From contig NZ_KE383818.1 of NCBI RefSeq assembly GCF_000422325.1, positions 309,945 through 373,944 on the forward strand: a stretch of 64,000 nucleotides of DNA. Reading direction: 5' to 3'. Positions 1-8,059 of the stretch are shown here, piece by piece (the stretch's first letter is position 1; every line of letters starts with the position of its first letter). This stretch comes from Marinospirillum minutulum DSM 6287. GTDB taxonomy: Bacteria > Pseudomonadota > Gammaproteobacteria > Pseudomonadales > Halomonadaceae. The position numbers were made by a program, and so were the translations under genes. The notes below the pieces were generated by a model. The model searched no databases and was not told where the DNA came from. It saw nothing but the letters and a program-made list of their open reading frames with translations.

Positions 1-20
1 GTGTTAATTACTAAAGCCAT
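1..20 (-). CDS. Second flagellin gene, first codons only (cut by window start)
   Basis: The first 20 bases read on the minus strand as ATG followed by codons for MALVINT, identical to the N-terminus of the complete flagellin next to it. An AAGGAG ribosome binding site lies just upstream. The start is 18 bp after the stop codon of the first flagellin, so the two genes are a tandem pair that is probably co-transcribed. Nothing further can be said because the gene runs out of the window. Confidence 0.85.
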
Positions 21-38
21 GGTGAATCTCCTTAAAAA

Positions 39-914
39 TTATAGTAAACCTAGTACTACCTGAGATGAAGCATTCGCTTGACCTAGTGCAGCAACACCGG
101 CCTGCTGTAGTACCTGCTGTTTCGCTAGGTTAGAAGTTTCAACTGCAAAGTCAGCATCTTGTACACGGCTACGTGCAGCTTGTAGGTTTTCAGAGTAAGT
201 CTGGTTACCAGAAATTACTGCTTCAAAACGGTTCATGACCGCACCGAAGGTAGCGCGAATTGCAGAAATGCCATCAATAGCAGCACGAGTGTTACCGATA
301 GATGCCTGTGCAGCAGATTGCTTGCTAATATTTATGGCATTACCACTACCAGCAATTCCGCTTTGCACTATTGCTTTAATTGCAATTGTTGCTGTTGTGC
401 CTAGGTTATTAACTAAGCCAGATTTTAAGCCTGCTTCTACTTGGTAGCCTTCACCATTTTGGTTACCAACCTGCATGGTTAGTACTTTAGCACCACTATC
501 AAGTAGTTTTTGGCCATTAAATTCAGTGGTATCAACAATACGTGCAATTTCTTGGGTTAGCTGGTTTACTTCTTTCTGCAAGCCATCGCGTGCCGCAGAG
601 TTGTATGTACCGTTAGCAGATTGGATAGACAGTTCGTTAATGCGCTGTAGGTTGCTAGTGATTTGATCCAGTGCGCCTTCAGCGGTTTGCGCCATCGAAA
701 TACCGTCACCGGCATTACGTGTAGCCATATTCAAGCCACGAATATCTTTGGTTTGAGACTGGGCTAGGTACAAGCCAGCCGCATCATCTTTGGCTGAGTT
801 AATACGTAAGCCCGTTGATAGGCGGTTGAAGGTTTGTGACTGTGCATCCTGTGTTTTAGCTAGGTTGCGAGCGCCGTTTAGGGCAGCATTGTTAGTGTTA
901 ATTACTAAAGCCAT
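39..914 (-). CDS. fliC: Flagellin (short form)
   Basis: Flagellin is the structural protein of the flagellar filament, exported through the flagellar type III system. The 291 aa product has the conserved N-terminal D0/D1 helices (about 1-160, with the stretch SAKDDAAGL near residue 40 and NGTYNSAARDG near residue 100) and the C-terminal D1/D0 helices (about 205-291, ending VVLGLL). Only about 40 variable residues lie between them, so the surface D2/D3 domains are essentially missing. The start has a good AAGGAG site. A sigma-28 promoter lies about 43-70 bp upstream, and a second flagellin gene follows 18 bp downstream. The gene sits at the end of a glycosylation island, so the protein is likely glycosylated (inference). 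Confidence 0.96.
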   Translation of the reverse strand: MALVINTNNAALNGARNLAKTQDAQSQTFNRLSTGLRINSAKDDAAGLYLAQSQTKDIRGLNMATRNAGDGISMAQTAEGALDQITSNLQRINELSIQSANGTYNSAARDGLQKEVNQLTQEIARIVDTTEFNGQKLLDSGAKVLTMQVGNQNGEGYQVEAGLKSGLVNNLGTTATIAIKAIVQSGIAGSGNAINISKQSAAQASIGNTRAAIDGISAIRATFGAVMNRFEAVISGNQTYSENLQAARSRVQDADFAVETSNLAKQQVLQQAGVAALGQANASSQVVLGLL

Positions 915-956
915 GGTGAACTCCTTAACTGAAAAGTATGTCCGGGGACATTAGGT

Positions 957-983
957 GTATCGGTACATAAAACAGAAACTTTA
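957..983 (-). promoter_or_regulatory. Sigma-28 (FliA) promoter for flagellin
   Basis: On the minus strand the sequence TAAA-N15-ACCGATAC (boxes at 983-980 and 964-957) matches the FliA consensus TAAA-N15-GCCGATAA. It lies about 43 bp upstream of the flagellin start. The -35 box overlaps the stop codon of the upstream glycosyltransferase gene. Confidence 0.8.
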
Positions 984-3900
984 GGTTTTTTGAGCTAATA
1001 AACCCAAAGTTTCTTCTAGCCAAGTAGAAAGCCGCTTATTACAGACTTCATTCTCTTGACTTGATTTTTTATCAATAATTAGCCTTTTATTTGTTTTTTG
1101 ATTTAAACGAAAGAAAAGTTCTGGATCAGTAATCAAAAAGCCAGTTAAATTTTCCTCTATCTCTTCCCAGTCTTGGAGGTTTGTTTCACTATCTACTAAA
1201 GCCCACTGCTCAATGTTTGTATTGTTAGATAAGTCTTTAATAGTATTGGATAAAGCATTTGGTTTCCCGAGGTGAATACAGATATCAGGATTAAGGCGAG
1301 CTACTTCTAGAGAGTTTACGGCTGCAGTTTCACCAGCTGAAAGGTATCCATAACTTTGTGTTTGCACTTTTTCTTTTAACTCATTGCTGTCTAGTTCTTT
1401 AAACAAGCTTTTACCTAGCAGGGTTTGCTTAGGAGTAGGGTCTGAGGTAAGTATTAAAACACGAGGGCGCTGGTGATGAAGGTGATGCCACTTGCCTGCT
1501 AGCAGAAAATCAGCATCTAAACCTGAGCCACGTAAAGATAAATTAGGGTTAAAAGCAGGGTCGTTAGTTAGTAGGTTAAACCAGTCTTTTTTAAATAGTT
1601 GGTTATCTGCTTGACTTATTTGATAGTTTTTATCACCTATTAAAGCGACACTACTTAAAGGAGTCCACACAAGCTTGTTACCAGCCAAACAATTTCTAAT
1701 TTGTAAGTCATTGACTGCAAGCAGACTAGTGTAATTTGTATTAAAGCCGCCTTGCTCCAAAAGTTTTAAACGTTTAACAGCTAAGCAAGCTGGGTTGAGC
1801 ACATTAAAGTTCTGCTCACACCAAGCTCTTGGTAATCCCGTTATTTCCTGTTCTAAAAAGAAATTTTCGTATAAATCGCCCACCAAGCCATTTTTACCTA
1901 AAATTTGCCCAGCACTTAATATACTAGCATTTGCAGAAACTAATCGTGGTGCAGCCATGGCAACATCAGGTCTTTGTAGTTGATCTAGCAATGCATTTAG
2001 CCACCCAGCTTGTATAAAACGTAAGCGGCTGACTGCAAAAACTAGAGTTTCTGATACGGATATATCGACTAACTGGCTCCATGCTGCTAATTCGCCTTGC
2101 CACTTATTTAAACTTACAAAGACTGGATAACTTCCTTTAGGTTCAAAAACTAACTGTTGATCAATTAACCAAGCTGCAAACTCACTCTCATTAACGGGTG
2201 CAGCAAGGTAAAGTTGTGTTTTTTCAAGAGCATCACTTTTAATATAAGAGCTTAAACACTTATGTAAGCTGCTATCTAAAGTAGGTGTTGCAATGAGTAA
2301 GTCTGTTTTTTCAGTTGAGGCATCTAAATTGTATTGAGTATTATAAACACCTTGGTAAAGACCAGGTAATACTTTTGCATGCTCATAACCACAGCGCACT
2401 AGGTGTTGCAGGCGTATTGTTGCACCAAGACCTTCATAGTTTTCACTTTCAATTAGTCGTTTAGTGTAAGGTGAGCGATTAACTAAAATGTAAGGTACAT
2501 GCCCTATTGCTGGTAAAGTCATACGCTCAGCTAGACGGAAAACTAAATCTTCATTTTGACGGTAGGCAAAAGCTTGATAGCCATCTAGTGCTTGCCAAGC
2601 ATCTTTTCTGAAAGCAATACAGCGGTTAACATAATCAGTTGACCTAAGTAAGTCTAGGTTGAAGTCGGGTTTAAAAGCAGGCTCTTTAGGGTGACTAGTA
2701 CCTAATCTAGACTCTTCATTTTGTAAATCCTCTTCAGTCAGTTTTACTAATACTTCATCACCATAAATTGCAAGCCAGTCTGGGTTTAAGTTTGCATAAT
2801 CAGCAATATTAAACAGTGCTTGTGGGTGTAATTCATCACCAGGCCAAAGTTGCATTACCCAATCTGAATCTACTGTTTCAATAACTTCGTTAATCTTTTT
2901 GAAAGGTGAGTCTGTCTGAATCCATTGAATATTATACTGTTCTTCAAGGCCTTCAATAGGGCATTTGGCGGTACTTAAAACTGAGATACCATAATGCTTG
3001 TAGATTTGAAGTTCAAAGCTGTCTAACGTATCTGCTAAAGCAGTAAACGAAGAGGGATCTACAACTAAAAGTAAATGAAAGGTAGGGTGAGTACTCCAAG
3101 TATTATACCGCTCGCCCATAAGTTGACCAGTTAGCTCATCTGGCTGAGTTTTAGCTCGCCAAGTTTGGAAGGTGTCTTTAACAATAAAGCGTGCGTCTTG
3201 TGATTGGGTGTCTAACTCATCATAAAAGTTATCATTTTCTAAAACCTTATTAGCTAGGCTTGGTTTGTCAATAATTTCTAATATTTTTGCTGTCGCTAGC
3301 TGAGTAGCATTAAGGTTTATGGTTGGGTCTACAAAAGCGGTATTATTACTAGAAATTTCAACTAACTGGCCTCTTTTATCGTCATCTTCTACTAATTCCG
3401 ATAAGGTTTTATATAGTCCTTTCTCATTACACTGGGCAACACCATCTGTGGCAGAAAAAACTAAACCACCTAAAAAAACCTGACGAGTAACTAGTTCAAT
3501 TGTTGCGCAGCCCATAGCCATACTTTCTACAGCAATACTAGAGCCGGGTGAAATAGTTATATCAGAAATTAGAATTACATTTTCTGGGCGGTCAAAAATA
3601 TAAGCAAAACAGTCTGCAATACCTAGTTTTTTTGCAAGGTGGTTAGCTCTTTCTTCACCAAAGCTGGTGCCAGAGGGACGGTCTTTAACAATAAAAAATA
3701 CAGGTTTATTGCTTTCTTTTTTTATTCTTGCAGCAGTTTCTATAAAGCTATCTAATATTTTTTCGTAGGTTAAAGGGTCTGATGTAGCGCTTTCTCTCAC
3801 TGCATAGGTAGTGAAAAAACTAATGATTAGCGCATCATCTGGAATTTTTAGTTTTTCTTTTAGTTTACTTATATCATTAAAATCAATATCTCTGTATGCA

Positions 3901-4529
3901 TCCCAGTTAACTAGTCCTGTTTGGTGACGCTCACCTTTACCTGTATTCATGTCATCTAGCGTTTCATTACATCTCGATGAAGTTAAGGTTAGGTGATCAG
4001 ATAAAAAATGACGGATAGAGCTTAAGTTTCTTGCTATATAAGGGCTATGACATAAGTGTATAGAGGGAATGTTATTGTGTTTAGCCCATTGAATTAGAGA
4101 TGCCTCATGAATCATATACTCTTGATTGACTAATAAGGCTTTAATATTATATTTCTCTTTTAGCTTATCTAAACCAAGATAAAGTTTGCAAATTTTTTCT
4201 GTACGATTCTTTGCACTATTAATTATTGGTTCAGCTAAGTTGTTGGGACAGTCATTTTCTTTAGAGTAATCCCTTAGTTTCTCCATACCTTCATCTAGTA
4301 ATTTGTTAATGTTTTTTGACTCTGCTACTAGATGCTTAATCTCATCTTCACTTAGCTCATCTTCAATAGATACACATCCAACCTGGTTTTTTTTGGCAAT
4401 TATTAGATGGTTATCAAGAAATAGTTTTGGGGTGATTATTTCTAGAGGATACTGTCTTAGTACAGAATCAAGAGTTGCTGACTGCCTGTCTAATAAAGTT
4501 GATATTATAGCATCTTTTTTGTTAGACAT
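981..4529 (-). CDS. Giant three-module glycosyltransferase
   Basis: A 1182 aa soluble protein with no signal peptide or membrane segment. Residues about 120-420 look like a GT-B half (SPGSSIAVESMAMG near the nucleotide site). Residues about 485-720 look like a family 2 glycosyltransferase, and residues about 745-1000 look like a second GT2-type module (NVLNPACLAVKR, then GGFNTNY and WTPLSS). A tail without a recognised domain follows. It lies directly upstream of the flagellin genes and 2 bp after a small unknown gene, at the end of the legionaminic acid operon. I infer that it transfers one or more sugars to flagellin in the cytoplasm before export. Sugar and acceptor specificity cannot be read from the sequence. 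Confidence 0.75.
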   Translation of the reverse strand: MSNKKDAIISTLLDRQSATLDSVLRQYPLEIITPKLFLDNHLIIAKKNQVGCVSIEDELSEDEIKHLVAESKNINKLLDEGMEKLRDYSKENDCPNNLAEPIINSAKNRTEKICKLYLGLDKLKEKYNIKALLVNQEYMIHEASLIQWAKHNNIPSIHLCHSPYIARNLSSIRHFLSDHLTLTSSRCNETLDDMNTGKGERHQTGLVNWDAYRDIDFNDISKLKEKLKIPDDALIISFFTTYAVRESATSDPLTYEKILDSFIETAARIKKESNKPVFFIVKDRPSGTSFGEERANHLAKKLGIADCFAYIFDRPENVILISDITISPGSSIAVESMAMGCATIELVTRQVFLGGLVFSATDGVAQCNEKGLYKTLSELVEDDDKRGQLVEISSNNTAFVDPTINLNATQLATAKILEIIDKPSLANKVLENDNFYDELDTQSQDARFIVKDTFQTWRAKTQPDELTGQLMGERYNTWSTHPTFHLLLVVDPSSFTALADTLDSFELQIYKHYGISVLSTAKCPIEGLEEQYNIQWIQTDSPFKKINEVIETVDSDWVMQLWPGDELHPQALFNIADYANLNPDWLAIYGDEVLVKLTEEDLQNEESRLGTSHPKEPAFKPDFNLDLLRSTDYVNRCIAFRKDAWQALDGYQAFAYRQNEDLVFRLAERMTLPAIGHVPYILVNRSPYTKRLIESENYEGLGATIRLQHLVRCGYEHAKVLPGLYQGVYNTQYNLDASTEKTDLLIATPTLDSSLHKCLSSYIKSDALEKTQLYLAAPVNESEFAAWLIDQQLVFEPKGSYPVFVSLNKWQGELAAWSQLVDISVSETLVFAVSRLRFIQAGWLNALLDQLQRPDVAMAAPRLVSANASILSAGQILGKNGLVGDLYENFFLEQEITGLPRAWCEQNFNVLNPACLAVKRLKLLEQGGFNTNYTSLLAVNDLQIRNCLAGNKLVWTPLSSVALIGDKNYQISQADNQLFKKDWFNLLTNDPAFNPNLSLRGSGLDADFLLAGKWHHLHHQRPRVLILTSDPTPKQTLLGKSLFKELDSNELKEKVQTQSYGYLSAGETAAVNSLEVARLNPDICIHLGKPNALSNTIKDLSNNTNIEQWALVDSETNLQDWEEIEENLTGFLITDPELFFRLNQKTNKRLIIDKKSSQENEVCNKRLSTWLEETLGLLAQKT

Positions 4530-4531
4530 AA

Positions 4532-5047
4532 TTAACGAATCCTTTTTCTGTTTTCATTAGAAATCTGGCTAATTGTTTGAAATATCTCAGATGTTATACA
4601 TTCAAAAATAGGCGTATTATTGAATTTTATATTTTCTTTCTTGTAAGGTTCTAGCCAATTGTCAGCTATTTTTGCTTTTAAGTGGTCTGCTTTACTATCA
4701 AGGTACCAGTAGTAAAGGACTTCTTGTTGTTTCTTGTTTAATGAAGTTAATAGCCAAGTTCTTAGATCTGTACTAGCTATTTGAAATAGCCTTAAAATAA
4801 ACTGAGAAGGGTAAAGTTCTTCAAAAAACTCTTCTAGTAAACCACTAATATCAGGTTGCTCTTCAGTTGATGAGTTTTCTTGATGGTAGTAGGGTGCTAT
4901 TTTTTCTATCCAGACAGTTAAAAACTGCTGAAAATTTTCATCAACATCAAGCCAGCTCATTAAACGTAACCAAGCGTTTTTACCACAAAAAGTATGTGCT
5001 GCAACTATGTCAGCAAACTCTTCTGAGGAATAGTTAGGTATATTCAT
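4532..5047 (-). CDS. Hypothetical protein in the glycosylation operon
   Basis: A 171 aa acidic, Trp/Tyr-rich, apparently all-helical soluble protein that I do not recognise. It overlaps the end of legF by 14 bp and ends 2 bp before the giant glycosyltransferase, so it is almost certainly translated from the same message. It may be a partner or chaperone of that enzyme, but this rests on position alone. Confidence 0.6.
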   Translation of the reverse strand: MNIPNYSSEEFADIVAAHTFCGKNAWLRLMSWLDVDENFQQFLTVWIEKIAPYYHQENSSTEEQPDISGLLEEFFEELYPSQFILRLFQIASTDLRTWLLTSLNKKQQEVLYYWYLDSKADHLKAKIADNWLEPYKKENIKFNNTPIFECITSEIFQTISQISNENRKRIR

Positions 5048-5738
5048 TATTCACCATCATATATTTTAAAATTAATTCTGCTTTTTGAAAATCTTCTAAA
5101 GTGTCTATATCCGTTGATTTTTTAGTATCCATTACGTAAGCATAAGTACCTTTGCTATAAATATCAGTTAACTTATCAATATATCCCTTTTCAAAAAGAT
5201 AAATCGCACCATTTAGTCGATAATAGGGTTCTAACTCTTGCGTTCTTTTTAGGTTTTCAGGTTTGATAAAACCGTCCATTGAGCCGTCTGTGCCTAGGGT
5301 GTTGCAGAATTGGATTGGGTATTCTACTTTACATACTGAAACCACTGCTTTTGCTGACTTTTCTTCCATTAGCTGCATGGCTTCTTTTATATGCTGTGCG
5401 TTTCTTAAGGGAGAGGTAGGTTGAAAAATGGCTAGGGTGGAAACTTGCTGGTTGAATTCACTCTCAAACCAATCAACTAGATGAGTGATAACATCGTTGG
5501 TAGTTGCTTCATCTGAGGCAAGTTCTGCGGGGCGTAAAAAAGGTACTTTTGCACCTGCTGTTTTAGCAACTTCTGCTATTTTTTCATCGTCGGTGCTAAC
5601 AAATACGTAATCAAACACTTGGCTTTCTAAAGCTGCTTCAATAGTCCAAGCAATCATTGGTTTGCCAGCTAGGTCTTTAATATTTTTGCCTGGCAGTCTT
5701 TTGCTCCCGCCTCGTGCTGGGATAATTGCGATTTTCAT
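5034..5738 (-). CDS. legF: CMP-legionaminic acid synthase (acylneuraminate cytidylyltransferase family)
   Basis: This enzyme activates the nonulosonic acid with CTP, giving the CMP-sugar used by the glycosyltransferase. The 234 aa protein has the family signature IPARGGSKRLPGKN at residues 6-19, then FVSTDD, LRPAELASD and FQPTSPLR, all typical of NeuA/PseF/LegF enzymes. Its start overlaps the ptmE stop by 4 bp, indicating translational coupling. Substrate assignment to legionaminic acid rather than neuraminic or pseudaminic acid comes from the LegB/LegC/PtmE neighbours, not from this protein alone. Confidence 0.88.
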   Translation of the reverse strand: MKIAIIPARGGSKRLPGKNIKDLAGKPMIAWTIEAALESQVFDYVFVSTDDEKIAEVAKTAGAKVPFLRPAELASDEATTNDVITHLVDWFESEFNQQVSTLAIFQPTSPLRNAQHIKEAMQLMEEKSAKAVVSVCKVEYPIQFCNTLGTDGSMDGFIKPENLKRTQELEPYYRLNGAIYLFEKGYIDKLTDIYSKGTYAYVMDTKKSTDIDTLEDFQKAELILKYMMVNNEYT

Positions 5739-6787
5739 TTAAACAACCTTTCTATATCTTGCTGTGCTTTTTGATAGTCTTTCATCTGTCCTATATCAAG
5801 CCAGTAATCGTAGCTGGTATAAGTTCCGATGCGTTTGCCCGCTTGCTTGCCCTGTTCTAGTAGTGCTGGCATGTCGATGCGCTGATTGATTTTAACCTGA
5901 GCGATAATTTCTGGGTTTAGAACGTAAATTCCGGTGTTGATTTTATAGCGGTAGGTGGGCTTTTCTACCATATTGGTAATTAATTGCTGTTCTGTTTCTA
6001 TTACACCAAAAGGAATGCGGTGTTCATCTTCACGCACACACATGGTTGCATCAAATTTCTGTGATAGATGGTGTTCAAGTAGTTTGGTGAAATCTACTTG
6101 AGTAAGCACATCACCATTCATCATAATTAGTGGCAGCTTTGGTAGGTTTTTAGGTAGTAAACCCAAAGCACCACCTGTGCCTAGTGGGTTTTGTTCGTGA
6201 ATATAGGTAATGCTCACACCCCAGTTGCTACCATCACCAAAATGGCTGTGAATTAATTCAGGCATAAAGTGGGTTGAAATGTAGAAGTGATGGAAACCTT
6301 GTTTAATAAACTGATTAATCAGGTGTTCCAGCATTGGCTTGTCGCCAACACGCAGCATGGGTTTAGGGCAGTGGTCGGTTAAGGGCTGTAGCCGTGTGCC
6401 GAAGCCACCCGCCATAATAAATACAGGGTTATCACGTTTGGTGGGTTGCAATGCTTGGTGGAGTGTTTCTAAACCTGCTAGGTAGCCTGCTTCATCGAGC
6501 AAGGGCAAAGCAAGTAAATGATGCTTATCCATCAGCTTTAGGCGCTGTTCACGAGTGCTGGTTAATTCCGCCGTGATGGGTTTTTTATTCATCACCCTTG
6601 CAACGGAATCTTGCATTTCACAATTAACTAGCAAACCACGGCGAATATCACCATCGGTTACCGTGCCTAACAGTTTGTTTTGCTCATCGCATATTAAGCC
6701 TATACGCAGTGCTGCTTGGTCGATAACCCGCATGGCATCACGAATGGTGGCATCCGAGTTAATTACAACGCTTTTCCAGTCTTTCAT
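5735..6787 (-). CDS. ptmE: PtmE-like glucosamine-1-phosphate nucleotidyltransferase with CBS domains
   Basis: In Campylobacter, PtmE is the GlcN-1-P guanylyltransferase that starts the GDP-linked legionaminic acid route. The 350 aa protein here has two CBS domains (about residues 8-55 and 65-112) followed by a nucleotidyltransferase domain with the signature GGFGTRLQPLT and PKPM near residues 125-145, and MMNGDVLT carrying the catalytic Asp. The CBS-plus-NTP-transferase arrangement is the PtmE arrangement. Its ATG overlaps the stop of the SecB-like gene (ATGA). Nucleotide preference (GTP versus UTP) cannot be proven by eye. Confidence 0.8.
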   Translation of the reverse strand: MKDWKSVVINSDATIRDAMRVIDQAALRIGLICDEQNKLLGTVTDGDIRRGLLVNCEMQDSVARVMNKKPITAELTSTREQRLKLMDKHHLLALPLLDEAGYLAGLETLHQALQPTKRDNPVFIMAGGFGTRLQPLTDHCPKPMLRVGDKPMLEHLINQFIKQGFHHFYISTHFMPELIHSHFGDGSNWGVSITYIHEQNPLGTGGALGLLPKNLPKLPLIMMNGDVLTQVDFTKLLEHHLSQKFDATMCVREDEHRIPFGVIETEQQLITNMVEKPTYRYKINTGIYVLNPEIIAQVKINQRIDMPALLEQGKQAGKRIGTYTSYDYWLDIGQMKDYQKAQQDIERLFK

Positions 6788-7206
6788 GTATTGCTCTTGA
6801 CTTCAGGGCTGTTAAGTAGTTGAGCATGTAAGTCTAGGGTAGGTAGGTTAAATGCACCCCAAGCGCTTCTGCCAGTTAGTGTCAGCACCTGCTCACGGAT
6901 TGATGAGTATAAGATTGATGCGCCATTTATTTCTAAAATTCTTGGCTTATCTTTAATAAAGTTTGAGTTTGCCTCAAACAAACCAATCATTTCTATATTT
7001 ATTGCATAGGGCAAAGGCTGATCGGCTTCTAGGTCAACTAGCTTAAATATTATTTGGTATTTTGCTTCATCATGGTTGTGGCGAAAAAGCTCAATCTTAT
7101 ATTGCACGCTTATTTCTAAATCAGTCGCAGTAGTAGGTTGATAATCGGTGTTCACTTCTACATTTAATTTAGTGAAAAAACTTTTAGTAAGCTTTAAATT
7201 GCACAT
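6784..7206 (-). CDS. SecB-like chaperone of a toxin-antitoxin-chaperone (TAC) module
   Basis: The 140 aa protein aligns by eye along most of its length with SecB. There is a beta-rich first half, then GLFEA where SecB has GIFSI, then SILYSSIREQ where SecB has NILFPYAREC, then a segment ending FNLPTLD where SecB has QLNLAPVNF. It follows the antitoxin gene with a 13 bp overlap and is third in the order toxin, antitoxin, SecB-like, as in the Mycobacterium tuberculosis HigB-HigA-Rv1957 TAC system. There the chaperone binds the antitoxin C-terminus and protects it from aggregation and proteolysis. Its stop overlaps the ptmE start, so it is also wired into the sugar operon. A general SecB role is unlikely, but I cannot exclude it. 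Confidence 0.78.
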   Translation of the reverse strand: MCNLKLTKSFFTKLNVEVNTDYQPTTATDLEISVQYKIELFRHNHDEAKYQIIFKLVDLEADQPLPYAINIEMIGLFEANSNFIKDKPRILEINGASILYSSIREQVLTLTGRSAWGAFNLPTLDLHAQLLNSPEVKSNT

Positions 7207-7580
7207 GCAGTTAACTCGTTGGTTTGCTCATCAATTTTGGTGTAGCAACTGGGGTTATAGTCTGGTGAGTTAGTTTGATTTTCATACACATCAAACCATC
7301 TAACATCGCTATCTTTAGGTGCAAGGTGGACATGGAGTTGCATATCGAGGCTGTTGGCAATTTTGACCATGGATTCAACGGTAAAATTAGTGTTACCGCG
7401 CATGACTTTGGTTATATAAGCGGGAGAAGTTTCTAATTTATCAGCTAAATCTTTTTTAGTTATGTGTTTTTGTTGCATGATCTGGCTTACTTCTTCTGTG
7501 AAGTCTTGGCTGATTTTTGCAACCCAGTAATCATTGCCATTTTTTGCTTGTTCTAGCAGTTTAGAAAATCGACTATTCAT
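7194..7580 (-). CDS. higA: HigA-type XRE antitoxin with probable chaperone-addiction tail
   Basis: The 128 aa protein has a helix-turn-helix of the XRE class at about residues 35-85 (ITKKDLADKLETSPAYITKV). A 40-45 residue C-terminal tail follows that is not part of the fold and carries aromatic residues (VRWFDVYE near residue 100). In known TAC systems such a tail (ChAD) is the chaperone-binding, aggregation-prone segment. The gene starts 15 bp after the toxin stop and overlaps the SecB-like gene. It is expected to bind the toxin and repress the module through the palindrome at 7993-8008. Confidence 0.8.
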   Translation of the reverse strand: MNSRFSKLLEQAKNGNDYWVAKISQDFTEEVSQIMQQKHITKKDLADKLETSPAYITKVMRGNTNFTVESMVKIANSLDMQLHVHLAPKDSDVRWFDVYENQTNSPDYNPSCYTKIDEQTNELTACAI

Positions 7581-7595
7581 TTCTATACTCTCCTC

Positions 7596-7988
7596 TCAAA
7601 GAGTTTTTGTTAAGCGACCAGCCGCTTTTGCTTTTATGTAAGCTTCACGAATTTGCTGTGCTTTTTGTTTATCAGCGTTGGAAATTTTATTACTGCGCTT
7701 GATAATGCCATGTGTGCAGATGATTATTTGGCCTTTATCGTAGAACCAAAAAACACGCAACCGACCCTTGATAAACTCCCATATTTCGCCATCAATTTGG
7801 TGTGAAATATCTGTGTTACGGCTAGGCCCATGTGCTGCAGTTCTTTCTAATAGCTGCAGCATTCCGTCACGGTTCTTGTGTAAATTAGCACCTAGGCCTT
7901 CAAAAAAGTCTAGCAACTCATTTTGTCTTTGATTGTTCAGTACCGAATAAAGCCTAAACTTTCCTTCGCAGAGTAATTCTATTTCCAT
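7596..7988 (-). CDS. higB: HigB/RelE-superfamily toxin (Gp49-like)
   Basis: The 130 aa protein resembles the phage-derived Gp49-like HigB family of ribosome-dependent mRNA interferases. It has an N-terminal EGKFRLYSVL strand, a central helix, then EIWEFIKGRLRVFWFYDKGQ and IICTHGIIKR with the basic and aromatic residues typical of RelE folds. The long reading frame begins at TTG (7991), but the next codon is ATG (7988), so I place the start there. The operator palindrome lies 4 bp upstream. It is the first gene of the TAC module. Confidence 0.82.
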   Translation of the reverse strand: MEIELLCEGKFRLYSVLNNQRQNELLDFFEGLGANLHKNRDGMLQLLERTAAHGPSRNTDISHQIDGEIWEFIKGRLRVFWFYDKGQIIICTHGIIKRSNKISNADKQKAQQIREAYIKAKAAGRLTKTL

Positions 7989-7992
7989 CAAC

Positions 7993-8008
7993 TTAACCTA
8001 CAGGTTAA
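7993..8008 (-). promoter_or_regulatory. Palindromic operator of the TAC module
   Basis: TTAACCT-AC-AGGTTAA is a perfect 7-bp inverted repeat with a 2-bp spacer, 4 bp upstream of the toxin ATG and covering its likely Shine-Dalgarno AGG. Position and symmetry fit a binding site for the HTH antitoxin. The module therefore probably has its own autoregulated promoter inside the sugar operon. Confidence 0.6.
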
Positions 8009-8059
8009 CTTTAGCAGTTATTCAGCATTGCTAGCAAGCACATTGGTTGTCTGCCATGT

